Shown here: positions 8,222 to 15,814 of the stretch, in pieces
How positions within the stretch are numbered: the stretch's first letter is position 1
Layout of the letters: every line of letters starts with the position of its first letter
From: Bacteroidales bacterium
Lineage (GTDB): Bacteria > Bacteroidota > Bacteroidia > Bacteroidales > VadinHA17
Length of the DNA stretch: 64,000 bases
Assembly (NCBI GenBank): GCA_003142255.1
Contig: PLLO01000017.1
Location: 6,363-70,362, forward strand
Direction: 5' to 3'
Made by a program: the position numbers and the translations under genes
The notes under the pieces: generated by a model
Database searches by the model: none
What the model was told of the DNA's origin: nothing
Seen by the model: only the letters and a program-made list of their open reading frames with translations

Positions 8222-8839
8222 ATGGAAACAGAAACAACTTATAACAAGGGATTAAATCTTGAGGAAAGATTTGCAGTATATTTGAAAAAAGAACTCGGTT
8301 ATAAGACAACAAGCGCAAGGGTTAATATACATGGCAGCCTTAATGCCAGAATTATGCAAATTGATATTATTGCTGAACAAAAAAATGAAACTAAAGAATC
8401 TATAATCTCTTGGAGTGGAATTATATTTATTGTAGGTGTTGTTACATTAGTTATTGGATTATTAAGCATTAATAATGCTCCGAACATCTTCCCCAAAGCT
8501 GATGGTATTATATTAAGGAATATTGGGATATTTATTACAATAATATGTCTAATAGGCTATCTTATTATTCCAGATTTATTTAAGGAAAAATTTACAATGG
8601 TTGAATGTAATAATATCAAAGGTAAGGCGACCATTGAACAAATACAAAAACTCAATGATGCCCTGAATGATTATAAGGAAAGTGGTAATAAGGATTATAA
8701 TTTTACAAAACTCATTTTTGTATCCATGGATGGATTTATTGAAAATGCGCAAAAGTCAGCTTCTGAAAAGAACATTGATTGTTATGAAATGAATGAAAGA
8801 GGCGAATTTATCAAAAGCAAATATTGGGAAGGAAATTAA
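8222..8839 (+). CDS. PD-(D/E)XK nuclease-like protein with an inserted membrane hairpin
   Basis: This 205-residue protein starts like Mrr-type restriction nucleases: GLNLEERFAVYLKKELGY, then the strand MQIDIIAEQ with Asp48. The matching strand with the second half of the active site, MVECNNIKGKATIEQIQKL, appears only after two hydrophobic segments (about 62-82 and 97-117). Glu128 sits in Glu-Cys-Asn, so the usual Lys of E-x-K is Asn130; Lys133 or Lys135 might substitute. Gln142 and the FVSMDGF strand fit the same fold. The result is a nuclease-like domain held at the inner membrane by a loop insertion. The gene is AT-rich, monocistronic and next to the AT-rich cluster. Confidence 0.7.
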   Translation: METETTYNKGLNLEERFAVYLKKELGYKTTSARVNIHGSLNARIMQIDIIAEQKNETKESIISWSGIIFIVGVVTLVIGLLSINNAPNIFPKADGIILRNIGIFITIICLIGYLIIPDLFKEKFTMVECNNIKGKATIEQIQKLNDALNDYKESGNKDYNFTKLIFVSMDGFIENAQKSASEKNIDCYEMNERGEFIKSKYWEGN

Positions 8840-8967
8840 ATGCAATAGGGCTAATTGAAAAAATTAACCAAAGATTAAGTCATTCATTAATTAAAAGATT
8901 ATTTGCAACATAAATCCCGGTATTTTTGAGTTATATGCTTGGTTATAATAAAACAATGGGAAAACAG

Positions 8968-8993
8968 GGAGGTCAAAAATGAATTTGACCTCC
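8968..8993. other. Perfect 10-bp stem hairpin in intergenic region
   Basis: Arms 8968-8977 (GGAGGTCAAA) and 8984-8993 pair perfectly around a 6-base loop. No T-run follows, so it is not an obvious terminator on the plus strand. Apart from this and the promoter at 9051, the stretch 8840-9104 holds nothing I can identify. Confidence 0.6.
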
Positions 8994-9050
8994 ATGCACA
9001 GGGAATTCAGCACACGGCAAAAGTGTATTGCCTGCCTTGAAAAATTATGG

Positions 9051-9081
9051 TTTGGCAAGCATGTTTAAGTCTTTATATTTG
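9051..9081 (+). promoter_or_regulatory. Promoter of the phosphonolipid-like cluster
   Basis: TTTG at 9051-9054 and TATATTTG at 9074-9081 are separated by 19 bp, a full match to the phylum's -33/-7 pattern. The predicted start near 9088 places the 19-residue ORF at 9105 as the first translated frame. Confidence 0.75.
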
Positions 9082-9104
9082 GGTTTTAAAATAATCTGCC
9101 AGGA

Positions 9105-9164
9105 ATGAGCAAAAAGAAGAAAAACCTAATTCTTAAATACTTCATAAATAAAAGCATAGCATGA
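9105..9164 (+). CDS. 19-residue ORF overlapping the next start codon
   Basis: The frame reads MSKKKKNLILKYFINKSIA and stops in a TGA that overlaps the ATG of the phosphatidyltransferase gene (ATGA, 9161-9164). It begins about 17 bases after the predicted transcription start. The peptide is very basic with a short hydrophobic middle. The overlap is typical of translational coupling, so it may be a leader peptide controlling the next gene, or a small membrane-associated peptide. No homology claim is made. Confidence 0.45.
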   Translation: MSKKKKNLILKYFINKSIA

Positions 9165-10039
9165 AATGGATCACAGAATATAAAAGCTCTCTCAAGATGG
9201 TAGAGATTGAAGAATTACTGGATCTCATTTTTTACAGACCGCTTGCTTTCCTCATTGTAAAATCGGTTTATCATACCAGAATCACTCCAAACCATTTAAC
9301 ATTTGCAGCAATTATAATGGGAATTACAGGAGGATTCTTTTATTCATTTGGTACAGATGTCAGTTGCATATTAGGTGCTTTGTTCTATATGCTGTTCAAT
9401 ATCCTGGATTGCAGTGACGGGCAACTGGCGCGGTTAAAAGGGAATGGGAAACCCATAGGCAGGATTATTGACGGCATTGCTGATTTAATAGCTGCAGTAG
9501 CAATTTATACCGGGATAGCTATTGGTTTTGCAAATAATTCCAACCAGTTTCCATTGATGCTGATCCTGCTGGCGTTATCGGGAATGAGTATAATTATACA
9601 GGAAGCTTTAGTAGATTATTACAGAACACGATTCCTGGATTATGTTCTGGAACGCAAAAGCACCCTTGCAGAGGGGAATGATGAATTCAGAAATGAATAC
9701 GAGACTCTTAAAAATCAAAAAGGAAAATGGATTGATAGAACAATTCTATTCATATATCTGAAATATTCAGAGATACAAAGAAAACTTGCTGTAAAAAGAA
9801 AAGGAGAAAAAACGTTCCGGATCACTGCACAGGATTATTTAAGGAAGAACAGGATAATCATTCGTTTCTGGGTATTAATGGGTCCGACCGCAAAGATTAC
9901 CATTTTGATCCTGTGTTCTATTTTCCACAGGTTCGATGTATTCTTTTGGATCGTATTAGGCGGTTTTAACATTCTTGCTATCGTATTATCGATAATACAG
10001 CACCATATTGATAAATATTTCTTAAATTCCCAGGGATGA
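9161..10039 (+). CDS. CDP-alcohol phosphatidyltransferase family protein
   Basis: This 292-residue membrane enzyme shows the complete family signature D-x2-D-G-x2-A-R-x8-G-x3-D-x3-D: Asp83, Asp86, Gly87, Ala90, Arg91, Gly100, Asp104 and Asp108. Such enzymes displace CMP from a CDP- or CMP-activated compound using a lipid or small alcohol. It has several hydrophobic segments and an amphipathic insertion around 165-225. Length and insertion differ from PgsA and PssA, so the substrate is not the usual one by default. The neighbouring nucleotidyltransferase and class V aminotransferase suggest transfer of a CMP-activated amino-phosphonate or amino-alcohol headgroup to a lipid. Translation is coupled to the small ORF upstream. 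Confidence 0.85.
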   Translation: MKWITEYKSSLKMVEIEELLDLIFYRPLAFLIVKSVYHTRITPNHLTFAAIIMGITGGFFYSFGTDVSCILGALFYMLFNILDCSDGQLARLKGNGKPIGRIIDGIADLIAAVAIYTGIAIGFANNSNQFPLMLILLALSGMSIIIQEALVDYYRTRFLDYVLERKSTLAEGNDEFRNEYETLKNQKGKWIDRTILFIYLKYSEIQRKLAVKRKGEKTFRITAQDYLRKNRIIIRFWVLMGPTAKITILILCSIFHRFDVFFWIVLGGFNILAIVLSIIQHHIDKYFLNSQG

Positions 10040-10136
10040 AAGCAGTTATTCTGAAAGCAGGAATTATCTTAAGGCTGCGACTTTCTGCAAACAAATGCCT
10101 TTTTCAAATTATTTCTCAAAAAAATAGTTTCGTTCA

Positions 10137-10979
10137 ATGATAGAAATTATAATTACTATGTCCATTGCCGGATTATTGGCAGGTTTTATTTTCTCAATGC
10201 CTATTGCGGGTCCAGTCAGTATCCTGATTACCTCCAATGCTTTAAAAGGCAGATTGCGTTACTGCAACCAGGTAACTGTCGGAGCTTCTTTAGCAGATTT
10301 TGTGTATGTTTTCATTGCAATATCCGGGTTGACCAGGCTTTACTCGCTTTACAAACCGGCCATACCTTATATTCTTCTGTTTGGTGCAGTGTTCCTTCTC
10401 TACCTTGGATACAAGATTACCAAAACAAAAATTGATCTTGAACATCTCGAAGATAAAAGCCATATTACTGAAAAAATTGAAAAAAAGGAAAGAGGGGCAT
10501 TTTATACCGGGTGCATGATAAACCTGCTAAATCCGACTTTATTCATCGGTTGGCTTACATCATCCTTTTTTGTGATCTCTTTTGTTTCATCGCTGGGCTT
10601 TAGTACTGGTGGATTGGACACCATTATCGACCAGAATATAAAAGAGATGAATATTATTGAAAACGGGAAAATCGAAAACCCGCAAATATTCTCAAGTGTT
10701 CAATTTGATAAAAAACAATCCCCGGGCAGGGAAGTGCAAAAGAAAGCCCCAATCATCTTACTGAAACATTTTCATTTAATAATAAGCATTTGTTATGCAT
10801 CCTTCATCTCTTTAGGCACCATAATCTGGTTTTATCTCATGGCTTTTCTTATTGTACGATTCCGTAAACATATAAATATTAAAATTATATCTGCCTTTAT
10901 CAAAAGCCTGGGTGTTGTGCTTTGCTTTTTTGGATTATATTTTGGTTACCTGGCTGTTAAGGCTTTTATCCGAACATAG
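10137..10979 (+). CDS. LysE-type transporter
   Basis: This 280-residue protein has six or more hydrophobic segments. The N-terminal region SIAGLLAGFIFSMPIAGPVS and the later MINLLNPTLFIGW match LysE/RhtB exporters of amino acids and similar small molecules. A hydrophilic stretch of about 45 residues (about 165-210) interrupts the middle and is longer than usual. It lies in the AT-rich cluster, 97 bp after the phosphatidyltransferase. Within the cluster it could export a precursor or headgroup; this is inference from position only. Confidence 0.75.
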   Translation: MIEIIITMSIAGLLAGFIFSMPIAGPVSILITSNALKGRLRYCNQVTVGASLADFVYVFIAISGLTRLYSLYKPAIPYILLFGAVFLLYLGYKITKTKIDLEHLEDKSHITEKIEKKERGAFYTGCMINLLNPTLFIGWLTSSFFVISFVSSLGFSTGGLDTIIDQNIKEMNIIENGKIENPQIFSSVQFDKKQSPGREVQKKAPIILLKHFHLIISICYASFISLGTIIWFYLMAFLIVRFRKHINIKIISAFIKSLGVVLCFFGLYFGYLAVKAFIRT

Positions 10980-11028
10980 AATTGGAGATTCTATGTTAAA
11001 ATACCTCGGCAGTCATAAATGAATTAGT

Positions 11029-11036
11029 TATTTTTG
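11029..11036 (+). promoter_or_regulatory. Possible -7 box before the aminotransferase gene
   Basis: TATTTTTG fits the TAnnTTTG box and lies 70 bp before the ATG at 11107. No good TTTG box was seen 19-21 bp upstream, so this is a weak internal promoter candidate. Confidence 0.3.
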
Positions 11037-11106
11037 TGAAACCTCCGTGAAGTAACCAATCTGGTAAAATATCAGCCGGAGAGTAACTCAAATTAATAAT
11101 AATACT

Positions 11107-12189
11107 ATGGATCCGGATTTTTTGATATTTACACCAGGCCCTGTTAAAATGCCGGAAATAGTTTTGGCTGAAGGAGCAAAACAATTACCATATTTTAGAA
11201 CAAAACAATTTTCAAAGATTATTACTGAATGTAACAGGATGCTTAAAAAAAGCGTGAATGCTCCATCCGGAAGTGAATGCATCTTTTTATCAGCGTCAGG
11301 AACTGGTGCAATGGATGCAGTAATTGCGAACTTGTTTGGTAAAACAGACTCTGTCTTAACCATCAATTCGGGAACATTTGGTAAAAGATTTTGTGAAATA
11401 CTGGATTTTTATTCGATAAAAAACGAAGAAATACTGGTTAAAAGTGGCAGCAGCATAACTTATGATCATCTTTGTTCTGTCCCGGTTCGTACGAAAACGG
11501 CATTGTTAATAAATGGGCATGAAACATCTACAGGTGCATTGCACGATATAAAGATGGTTGGTGAAATTTGTCACAAGAATAAGCTATTATACATTGTCGA
11601 CGCAATATCCATGTATCTTGCAGATAGCATTGATATGCAAAAACAAAATATAGATGTCCTGATACTGTCTTCTCAAAAAGGATTAGCCTTACCTCCGGGC
11701 TTAAGCATTGTGATCCTTTCTAAATCAGCTCAAAACTTATTGCAGTCTGTCAATTTAAGATCTTATTATTTTGATTTTAATAAATATTTATCTAATCTTA
11801 TAGCAGGTCAAACTCCGTTTACGCCTCCGATCAGCATAATATTGCAGCTCTATAAGCGGTTAATTCAAATTGATGAAATGGGCGGAGCCGATGAATTAAT
11901 AAAAAATACAGAAATGGTAGCGAACTATTTCAGGGATAAAATAAAGGGATTGCCATTGAAGATATATGCAGAACATCCTTCAAATGCATTGACAGCTTTA
12001 ACGCCTCTTGATAATAAAAACGCAAAAGAAATAGTTCTGGATTTCGAAAGATTATATAATATTTATTTATGCCCTAATGGCGGGAATCTGGAAAAAACTG
12101 TTTTCAGAGTTTCTCACCTGGGTGATATAAATATTCCTTATACAGAAAAGCTGATTGAAAAAATGAAATTATATTATAGGATGTCTTAA
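11107..12189 (+). CDS. Class V aminotransferase (serine-pyruvate / AEP-transaminase group)
   Basis: This 360-residue PLP enzyme opens with FLIFTPGPVKMP, as in serine-pyruvate, alanine-glyoxylate and 2-aminoethylphosphonate transaminases. Asp165 (YIVDAIS) should contact the pyridine nitrogen and Lys191 in SSQKGLALPPGLS should bind PLP. The K-G-L-x-L-P-P-G form is nearer the serine-pyruvate subgroup (COG0075-like), the type found fused to cytidylyltransferases in phosphonate clusters. The neighbours favour formation or use of an amino-phosphonate or amino-alcohol headgroup. Substrate identity is not shown by the sequence; a general serine or alanine aminotransferase remains possible. Confidence 0.8.
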   Translation: MDPDFLIFTPGPVKMPEIVLAEGAKQLPYFRTKQFSKIITECNRMLKKSVNAPSGSECIFLSASGTGAMDAVIANLFGKTDSVLTINSGTFGKRFCEILDFYSIKNEEILVKSGSSITYDHLCSVPVRTKTALLINGHETSTGALHDIKMVGEICHKNKLLYIVDAISMYLADSIDMQKQNIDVLILSSQKGLALPPGLSIVILSKSAQNLLQSVNLRSYYFDFNKYLSNLIAGQTPFTPPISIILQLYKRLIQIDEMGGADELIKNTEMVANYFRDKIKGLPLKIYAEHPSNALTALTPLDNKNAKEIVLDFERLYNIYLCPNGGNLEKTVFRVSHLGDINIPYTEKLIEKMKLYYRMS

Positions 12190-12231
12190 AACTGTACAAA
12201 TTTAAAACTTTCTGAATGTTCTTCAAATTAA

Positions 12232-12987
12232 ATGACTATGAGGGCAATATTTTTAGTAGCAGGAAAAGGAACAAGGATCAGCAGGCTTATTAATGGTACT
12301 CCTAAATGTTGTGTAGACATAGGTGGTATTGAGCTTATTAATCACTCAATAAATGTTTTAAATAAAGTTGGCATTACTGATATCGCTCTTATTACAGGAT
12401 ATGGGAAAGAAAAAATATTAGACGCACTGAAAGGCAAAAGTGTAAAAATCTATTATAATCCCTTCTTTGAAGTGACTAACTCTATAGCTTCAATTTGGTT
12501 TGCCAGAGATTTTCTCCAGGACAGTAAAGATATTATAATCCTGAATGGAGATGTGTTTTTTGAAGAATCGATTGTTGAAAAATGTCTTGCTTCTAAAGAT
12601 GAAATCCTTATGTTGGCGGACTCCAGTAGGATTAAAGGTGCAGATTATAGATTTAACTGGAAGGATTCCACCCTGCTTAAATTTGGAAAAGATCTTTCGG
12701 ATAATGAAACGACAGGAGAATATGTAGGTATAGCAAAAATTTCTTCTGGTTTTATTTTAAATTTTATCGCGAGACTAAACAAAATGATCGAATCAGGAGA
12801 TTATAATGGTTGGTGGGAGGATGTCATCTATAGTTTTGTAAAGGAAGAGCGTAAAATTAAAATTTTGGACCTGAAAGGGGAAACTTTTTGGGCAGAAATA
12901 GACTATGTCGAAGATTTTAACAGGATAAAAGAATATTTTAATAAAACAAATCCTAAACGGTCTTGTGATACGATACTATACGAGTAG
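12232..12987 (+). CDS. Nucleotidyltransferase, PntC/LicC-like cytidylyltransferase candidate
   Basis: This 251-residue protein has the NTP-transferase signature AGKGTRIS followed by PKCC (Lys25), the metal-binding Asp in IILNGDVFF, and late EIDYVEDF, as in enzymes that make CMP- or CDP-activated choline, ethanolamine or aminoethylphosphonate. MALDI-type sugar motifs are absent. Length is typical for the stand-alone domain. It closes the AT-rich gene group and lies 42 bp after the aminotransferase. With the aminotransferase and the CDP-alcohol phosphatidyltransferase it gives the set expected for nucleotidyl activation and transfer of a headgroup. The nucleotide preferred (CTP or another NTP) cannot be read directly. 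Confidence 0.78.
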   Translation: MTMRAIFLVAGKGTRISRLINGTPKCCVDIGGIELINHSINVLNKVGITDIALITGYGKEKILDALKGKSVKIYYNPFFEVTNSIASIWFARDFLQDSKDIIILNGDVFFEESIVEKCLASKDEILMLADSSRIKGADYRFNWKDSTLLKFGKDLSDNETTGEYVGIAKISSGFILNFIARLNKMIESGDYNGWWEDVIYSFVKEERKIKILDLKGETFWAEIDYVEDFNRIKEYFNKTNPKRSCDTILYE

Positions 12988-13101
12988 ACTGGTCACAAAT
13001 TATATTTTACAGTTATGATTTGGATTAATCATAATTCTAGAATTGAAATAAATAAGTTTAAATCATCTATAGTGTCCACCGTGGTGTCCCCCAGAAAATC
13101 A

Positions 13102-13134
13102 AAACCCCTCTAATATATTGAATTAAAGGGGTTT
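13102..13134. terminator. Bidirectional hairpin between the cluster and tRNA
   Basis: AAACCCCT and AGGGGTTT arms pair around an AT-rich loop, with T-rich sequence on both outer sides. It can end the plus-strand cluster and the minus-strand tRNA transcript. Confidence 0.65.
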
Positions 13135-13148
13135 GTTGTTTGCATTTG

Positions 13149-13222
13149 TGGGCCCAGCTGGGCACGATCCAGCGACCCCCTGATTATGAGTCAGGTGCTC
13201 TAACCAGCTGAGCTATGGGCCC
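13149..13222 (-). tRNA. tRNA with CAT anticodon, probably tRNA-Ile2(CAU)
   Basis: Acceptor arms GGGCCCA and TGGGCCC, a D arm AGCTCAGCTGGTTAGAGC, the anticodon arm CCTGA-CTCATAA-TCAGG and a T stem GCTGG/CCAGC form a full cloverleaf. The anticodon is CAT. The CTCATAATC loop context favours the lysidine-modified isoleucine tRNA over elongator Met, but that distinction is not certain. The T loop reads ATCGTGC, with A in place of the usual first T. The gene marks the right edge of the AT-rich island. Confidence 0.85.
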
Positions 13223-13309
13223 TTTTTAACAGCCGATGCTGTTAAAAACGGACTGCAATATTATATATTTACTACTAATTATGCAAGGCCCGGGAGAAAA
13301 GATTCCTTA

Positions 13310-13912
13310 TTACTTATCTTTCCTGAGATATGACATGAGCACATTTACGGCTTCATCAATATCATGCCCGAAAGCAAGTATCCCCGCCCTGTCGCCTGCC
13401 ATTACAATGATTCTTTTTTCAATTACATCAGAGTCGCTGAAGAGCCTGAAAATATCTTTTGCCAGCCCTATTGTACCATAGTCCATCGACGGATTTGTAG
13501 TCGGAACTTTATAGATAAGCTCATTCCACAGATCAATGCTGTGGACATGGATTACTGCATTTGCACCCGGGTCGGCAAGGTAAATTGCTGCATGGGTCAG
13601 CGATTCAGATGATGCCTTAAGGGGGCCAACACACTGGACGGCATTATCATCGATATTAAAGGAGTTGACTTTAACATAATGACCCGGCTCAAGTTCGGGT
13701 ATTTCACCGGTGGCAGAGCCTGTAATTATGAACTGGTTGCCGCCTCTTATGCGCATGCTGAGGTTCCCGAAGCCAACTCCGTTTTCATATGCCCCTATGA
13801 GGTCCATGTTGTAAAGTATCTCTCGCCAGTAATTGATTATTTCGTACTGTTCGTCAGAGATGACCGGGCCCGACTGGTTCCAGTGACAATTGAATTTTAC
13901 TACCCCTTCCAT
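13310..13912 (-). CDS. Class II aldolase/adducin family protein, likely methylthioribulose-phosphate aldolase or dehydratase
   Basis: This 200-residue cytoplasmic protein has the class II aldolase fold. Glu103 (ASSESLTH) and the metal pair His122/His124 (IHVHS) are present. The third zinc ligand, normally His in A-G-H-x-x-G, is Asp174 (MAGDRAG). It starts one base after the mtnA stop and in the same direction, so its substrate is probably the mtnA product 5-methylthioribulose 1-phosphate or the 5-deoxyribulose analogue. No mtnC or mtnD gene is near. An aldolase route giving dihydroxyacetone phosphate and an aldehyde, as in the DHAP shunt, therefore fits better than the aerobic methionine salvage pathway. 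Confidence 0.78.
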   Translation of the reverse strand: MEGVVKFNCHWNQSGPVISDEQYEIINYWREILYNMDLIGAYENGVGFGNLSMRIRGGNQFIITGSATGEIPELEPGHYVKVNSFNIDDNAVQCVGPLKASSESLTHAAIYLADPGANAVIHVHSIDLWNELIYKVPTTNPSMDYGTIGLAKDIFRLFSDSDVIEKRIIVMAGDRAGILAFGHDIDEAVNVLMSYLRKDK

Positions 13913-13913
13913 T

Positions 13914-15017
13914 TTAAATGAATTTATCTGAAAACATTTCTTTAATATCTTTCTCCAGAGGACGGCAAATTCCTCTTTCTGTTATCAATCCGGTAATATA
14001 TTTTGCCGGGGTGACGTCAAATCCAAAATTGGCTGCCGTGCTATTCTCGGGACAAATTCGGACGCTTGTCATCTCGCCGCCCGATATTCCCGAGACTGTT
14101 GTGACTTCCTCAGGATCACGTTCTTCTACCGGGATCTCCCTGATGCCGTTGCTTATTTCAAAATCAAACGAAGAAGACGGGAAAGCAGAATAGAAAGGAA
14201 TTTTATTATCGTTGGCAGCAAGTGCCTTAAGATATGTTCCTATCTTATTTGCAACATCGCCGCTCCTTGTGGCGCGGTCGCATCCGACGATGACCAGATC
14301 GACCATGCCGTGCTGCATCAGGTGTCCGCCGGCATTATCCGTAATAAGTGTATATGGTACACTTGCATTTTCCAGCTCCCAGGCCGTGAGCCGTGCTCCC
14401 TGGTTTCTTGGCCGGGTCTCGTCAACCCACACATGAACCGGAATGCCTGCATCATGCGCAAAATAAACCGACGACAGGGCCGTACCATAATCGATGCAGG
14501 CGAGCCAGCCGGCATTGCAATGAGTGAGGATATTAACGGCAGCGCCATTCTTCTTTTTACTTGCCGATTTAATCAGAGCCAGACCATAATTACCTATACG
14601 CAGGCAATTCTCCTTCTCAATCTCGCATATTTCGAGGGCGGACTTTAGCGCCTTTTCGGGCAGAGATTCTCCCTTCCCACCGAGACTATCAAGAGTATAG
14701 TTTACTGCCCACGCAAGATTGACGGCAGTAGGCCTGCATGAAATAAGATAAAGGGCAGCATTTTCAATGCGGGGAAGCGGGTCTTTATAACGGACTGAAT
14801 CCAGAGCAGCAAGATAGACACCGAAGGCTCCGGCAGCTCCGATGAGCGGAGCGCCCCTTACCGTCATATTCCTGATTGCATTATAAATGTCGTCGACGGA
14901 ACTCAGCTTTTTGATCTCAAAAAAGAAAGGGAGCCTTAGCTGATCAATTACCCTGACGACTGTCGGATCTTCTTCATCAACCCAGATACTCTGATAATTT
15001 ATACCATCAACAACCAT
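13914..15017 (-). CDS. mtnA: S-methyl-5-thioribose-1-phosphate isomerase
   Basis: This 367-residue enzyme converts 5-methylthioribose 1-phosphate into methylthioribulose 1-phosphate. It belongs to the eIF2B-related family and shows TVRGAPLIGAAGAFG near residue 55, the ILTHCNAGWLA catalytic-cysteine segment around 170, VGCDRATRSGDVANKIGTY and the C-terminal FDVTPAKYITGLITE. Length is normal. It is the first gene of a two-gene minus-strand operon with a class II aldolase. A TATTTTTG box on the minus strand (15055-15062) lies 38 bp before the start. It may also act on 5-deoxyribose 1-phosphate from SAM-radical by-products. Confidence 0.93.
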   Translation of the reverse strand: MVVDGINYQSIWVDEEDPTVVRVIDQLRLPFFFEIKKLSSVDDIYNAIRNMTVRGAPLIGAAGAFGVYLAALDSVRYKDPLPRIENAALYLISCRPTAVNLAWAVNYTLDSLGGKGESLPEKALKSALEICEIEKENCLRIGNYGLALIKSASKKKNGAAVNILTHCNAGWLACIDYGTALSSVYFAHDAGIPVHVWVDETRPRNQGARLTAWELENASVPYTLITDNAGGHLMQHGMVDLVIVGCDRATRSGDVANKIGTYLKALAANDNKIPFYSAFPSSSFDFEISNGIREIPVEERDPEEVTTVSGISGGEMTSVRICPENSTAANFGFDVTPAKYITGLITERGICRPLEKDIKEMFSDKFI

Positions 15018-15054
15018 TAGTTCGGACCTTCCGAAAATTAAAATAAGTAAAGAT

Positions 15055-15062
15055 CAAAAATA
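15055..15062 (-). promoter_or_regulatory. -7 box of the mtnA operon
   Basis: TATTTTTG on the minus strand matches TAnnTTTG. No clear TTTG is found 19-21 bp upstream. Confidence 0.4.
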
Positions 15063-15130
15063 CAAAAATTAAAGGGATTTATTCCTGAAAATGTCCGGGC
15101 CAGCGGCAGGTGAACAGATTCAATGAAACA

Positions 15131-15172
15131 AGGCTTCGAATTGTCGACCAGATTATTCGAAGGCTTTGAATT
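15131..15172. promoter_or_regulatory. Candidate TetR-type operator overlapping the promoter
   Basis: CTTCGAAT (15134-15141) and ATTCGAAG (15155-15162) form a perfect 8-bp inverted repeat. AGGCTTCGAATT (15131-15142) recurs as a direct copy with one mismatch at 15161-15172. The right half overlaps the -33 box of the next gene, where its own product could repress it. Confidence 0.55.
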
Positions 15173-15195
15173 AAAGTTTTAATATTCTAAATTTG
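15165..15195 (+). promoter_or_regulatory. Promoter of the TetR-family gene
   Basis: TTTG (15165-15168) and TAAATTTG (15188-15195) are spaced by 19 bp. The promoter covers the upstream in-frame start at 15193 and so supports translation from 15232. Confidence 0.75.
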
Positions 15196-15231
15196 CAGAC
15201 AGGAATATTTCGAATTGCAAATATCGGTTAT

Positions 15232-15813
15232 ATGATTAATAAAGAAGATTTTAGACAGAAGGTAATCATATCTGCAGGGCAGATTTTCAGTCGTTATGGC
15301 TTTAAGAAAACCACGATGGACGAGATTGCCAAAGCCCTGAAAATGGGTAAAAGTTCTATTTATTATTATTTTAAGAGCAAGGAAGAAATATTTGAAGCAG
15401 TTCTGTTATATGAGGCCAATATACTTAGAAATGAGTTAACTACGACAATTAAATCGGTCGAATCACCTGTAGATAAAATGAGAAATTATGTATTTGTAAG
15501 GATGAAAGCGTTCGAAAAACTCTCAAATTATTACAATGCTATTTTTGATAAAAACCTCGATCATTTTGATTTTGTTGAGAGGATACGCTCAAAATACGAC
15601 AGGGAAGAGCTGGCAATATTAAGGCTCATTTTGTATCATGGGGCCAGGAAGAAGGTCTTCAATGTAGTAAACAGCGAATATACTGCCCTGGCAGTTCAGA
15701 CGACGCTTAAAGGACTCGAGGTTCCTCTTTTCTGGAAGAAAAAAGAGGATAAAATTGAACTAAGGCTGAATGCAGTCCTGGATGTTCTTTTTAACGGGAT
15801 ACTGGTAAAATAA
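15232..15813 (+). CDS. TetR/AcrR-family transcriptional regulator
   Basis: This 193-residue protein has an N-terminal TetR DNA-binding domain: DFRQKVIISAGQIFSRYGFK, the helix-turn-helix TTMDEIAKALKMGKSSIYYYF and then K-S-K-E-E-I-F-E-A-V. The rest is an alpha-helical ligand-binding domain without a recognisable specificity. ATG15232 was chosen because a longer frame from 15193 would begin inside the -7 promoter box. An inverted repeat centred near 15148 overlaps the promoter and suggests autoregulation. No transporter gene is adjacent, so the target genes are unknown. Confidence 0.9.
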   Translation: MINKEDFRQKVIISAGQIFSRYGFKKTTMDEIAKALKMGKSSIYYYFKSKEEIFEAVLLYEANILRNELTTTIKSVESPVDKMRNYVFVRMKAFEKLSNYYNAIFDKNLDHFDFVERIRSKYDREELAILRLILYHGARKKVFNVVNSEYTALAVQTTLKGLEVPLFWKKKEDKIELRLNAVLDVLFNGILVK

Positions 15814-15814
15814 T

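Noticed and set aside
8968-8993. Terminator for the nuclease-like gene
   Set aside because: The hairpin is perfect but no T-run follows and it lies about 130 bp past the stop.
13149-13222. Initiator or elongator tRNA-Met
   Set aside because: Acceptor and loop context fit isoleucine tRNA with a CAT anticodon better, though identity remains uncertain.
13679-14648. Several plus-strand frames over mtnA and the aldolase gene
   Set aside because: Antisense shadows of two well-conserved enzymes.
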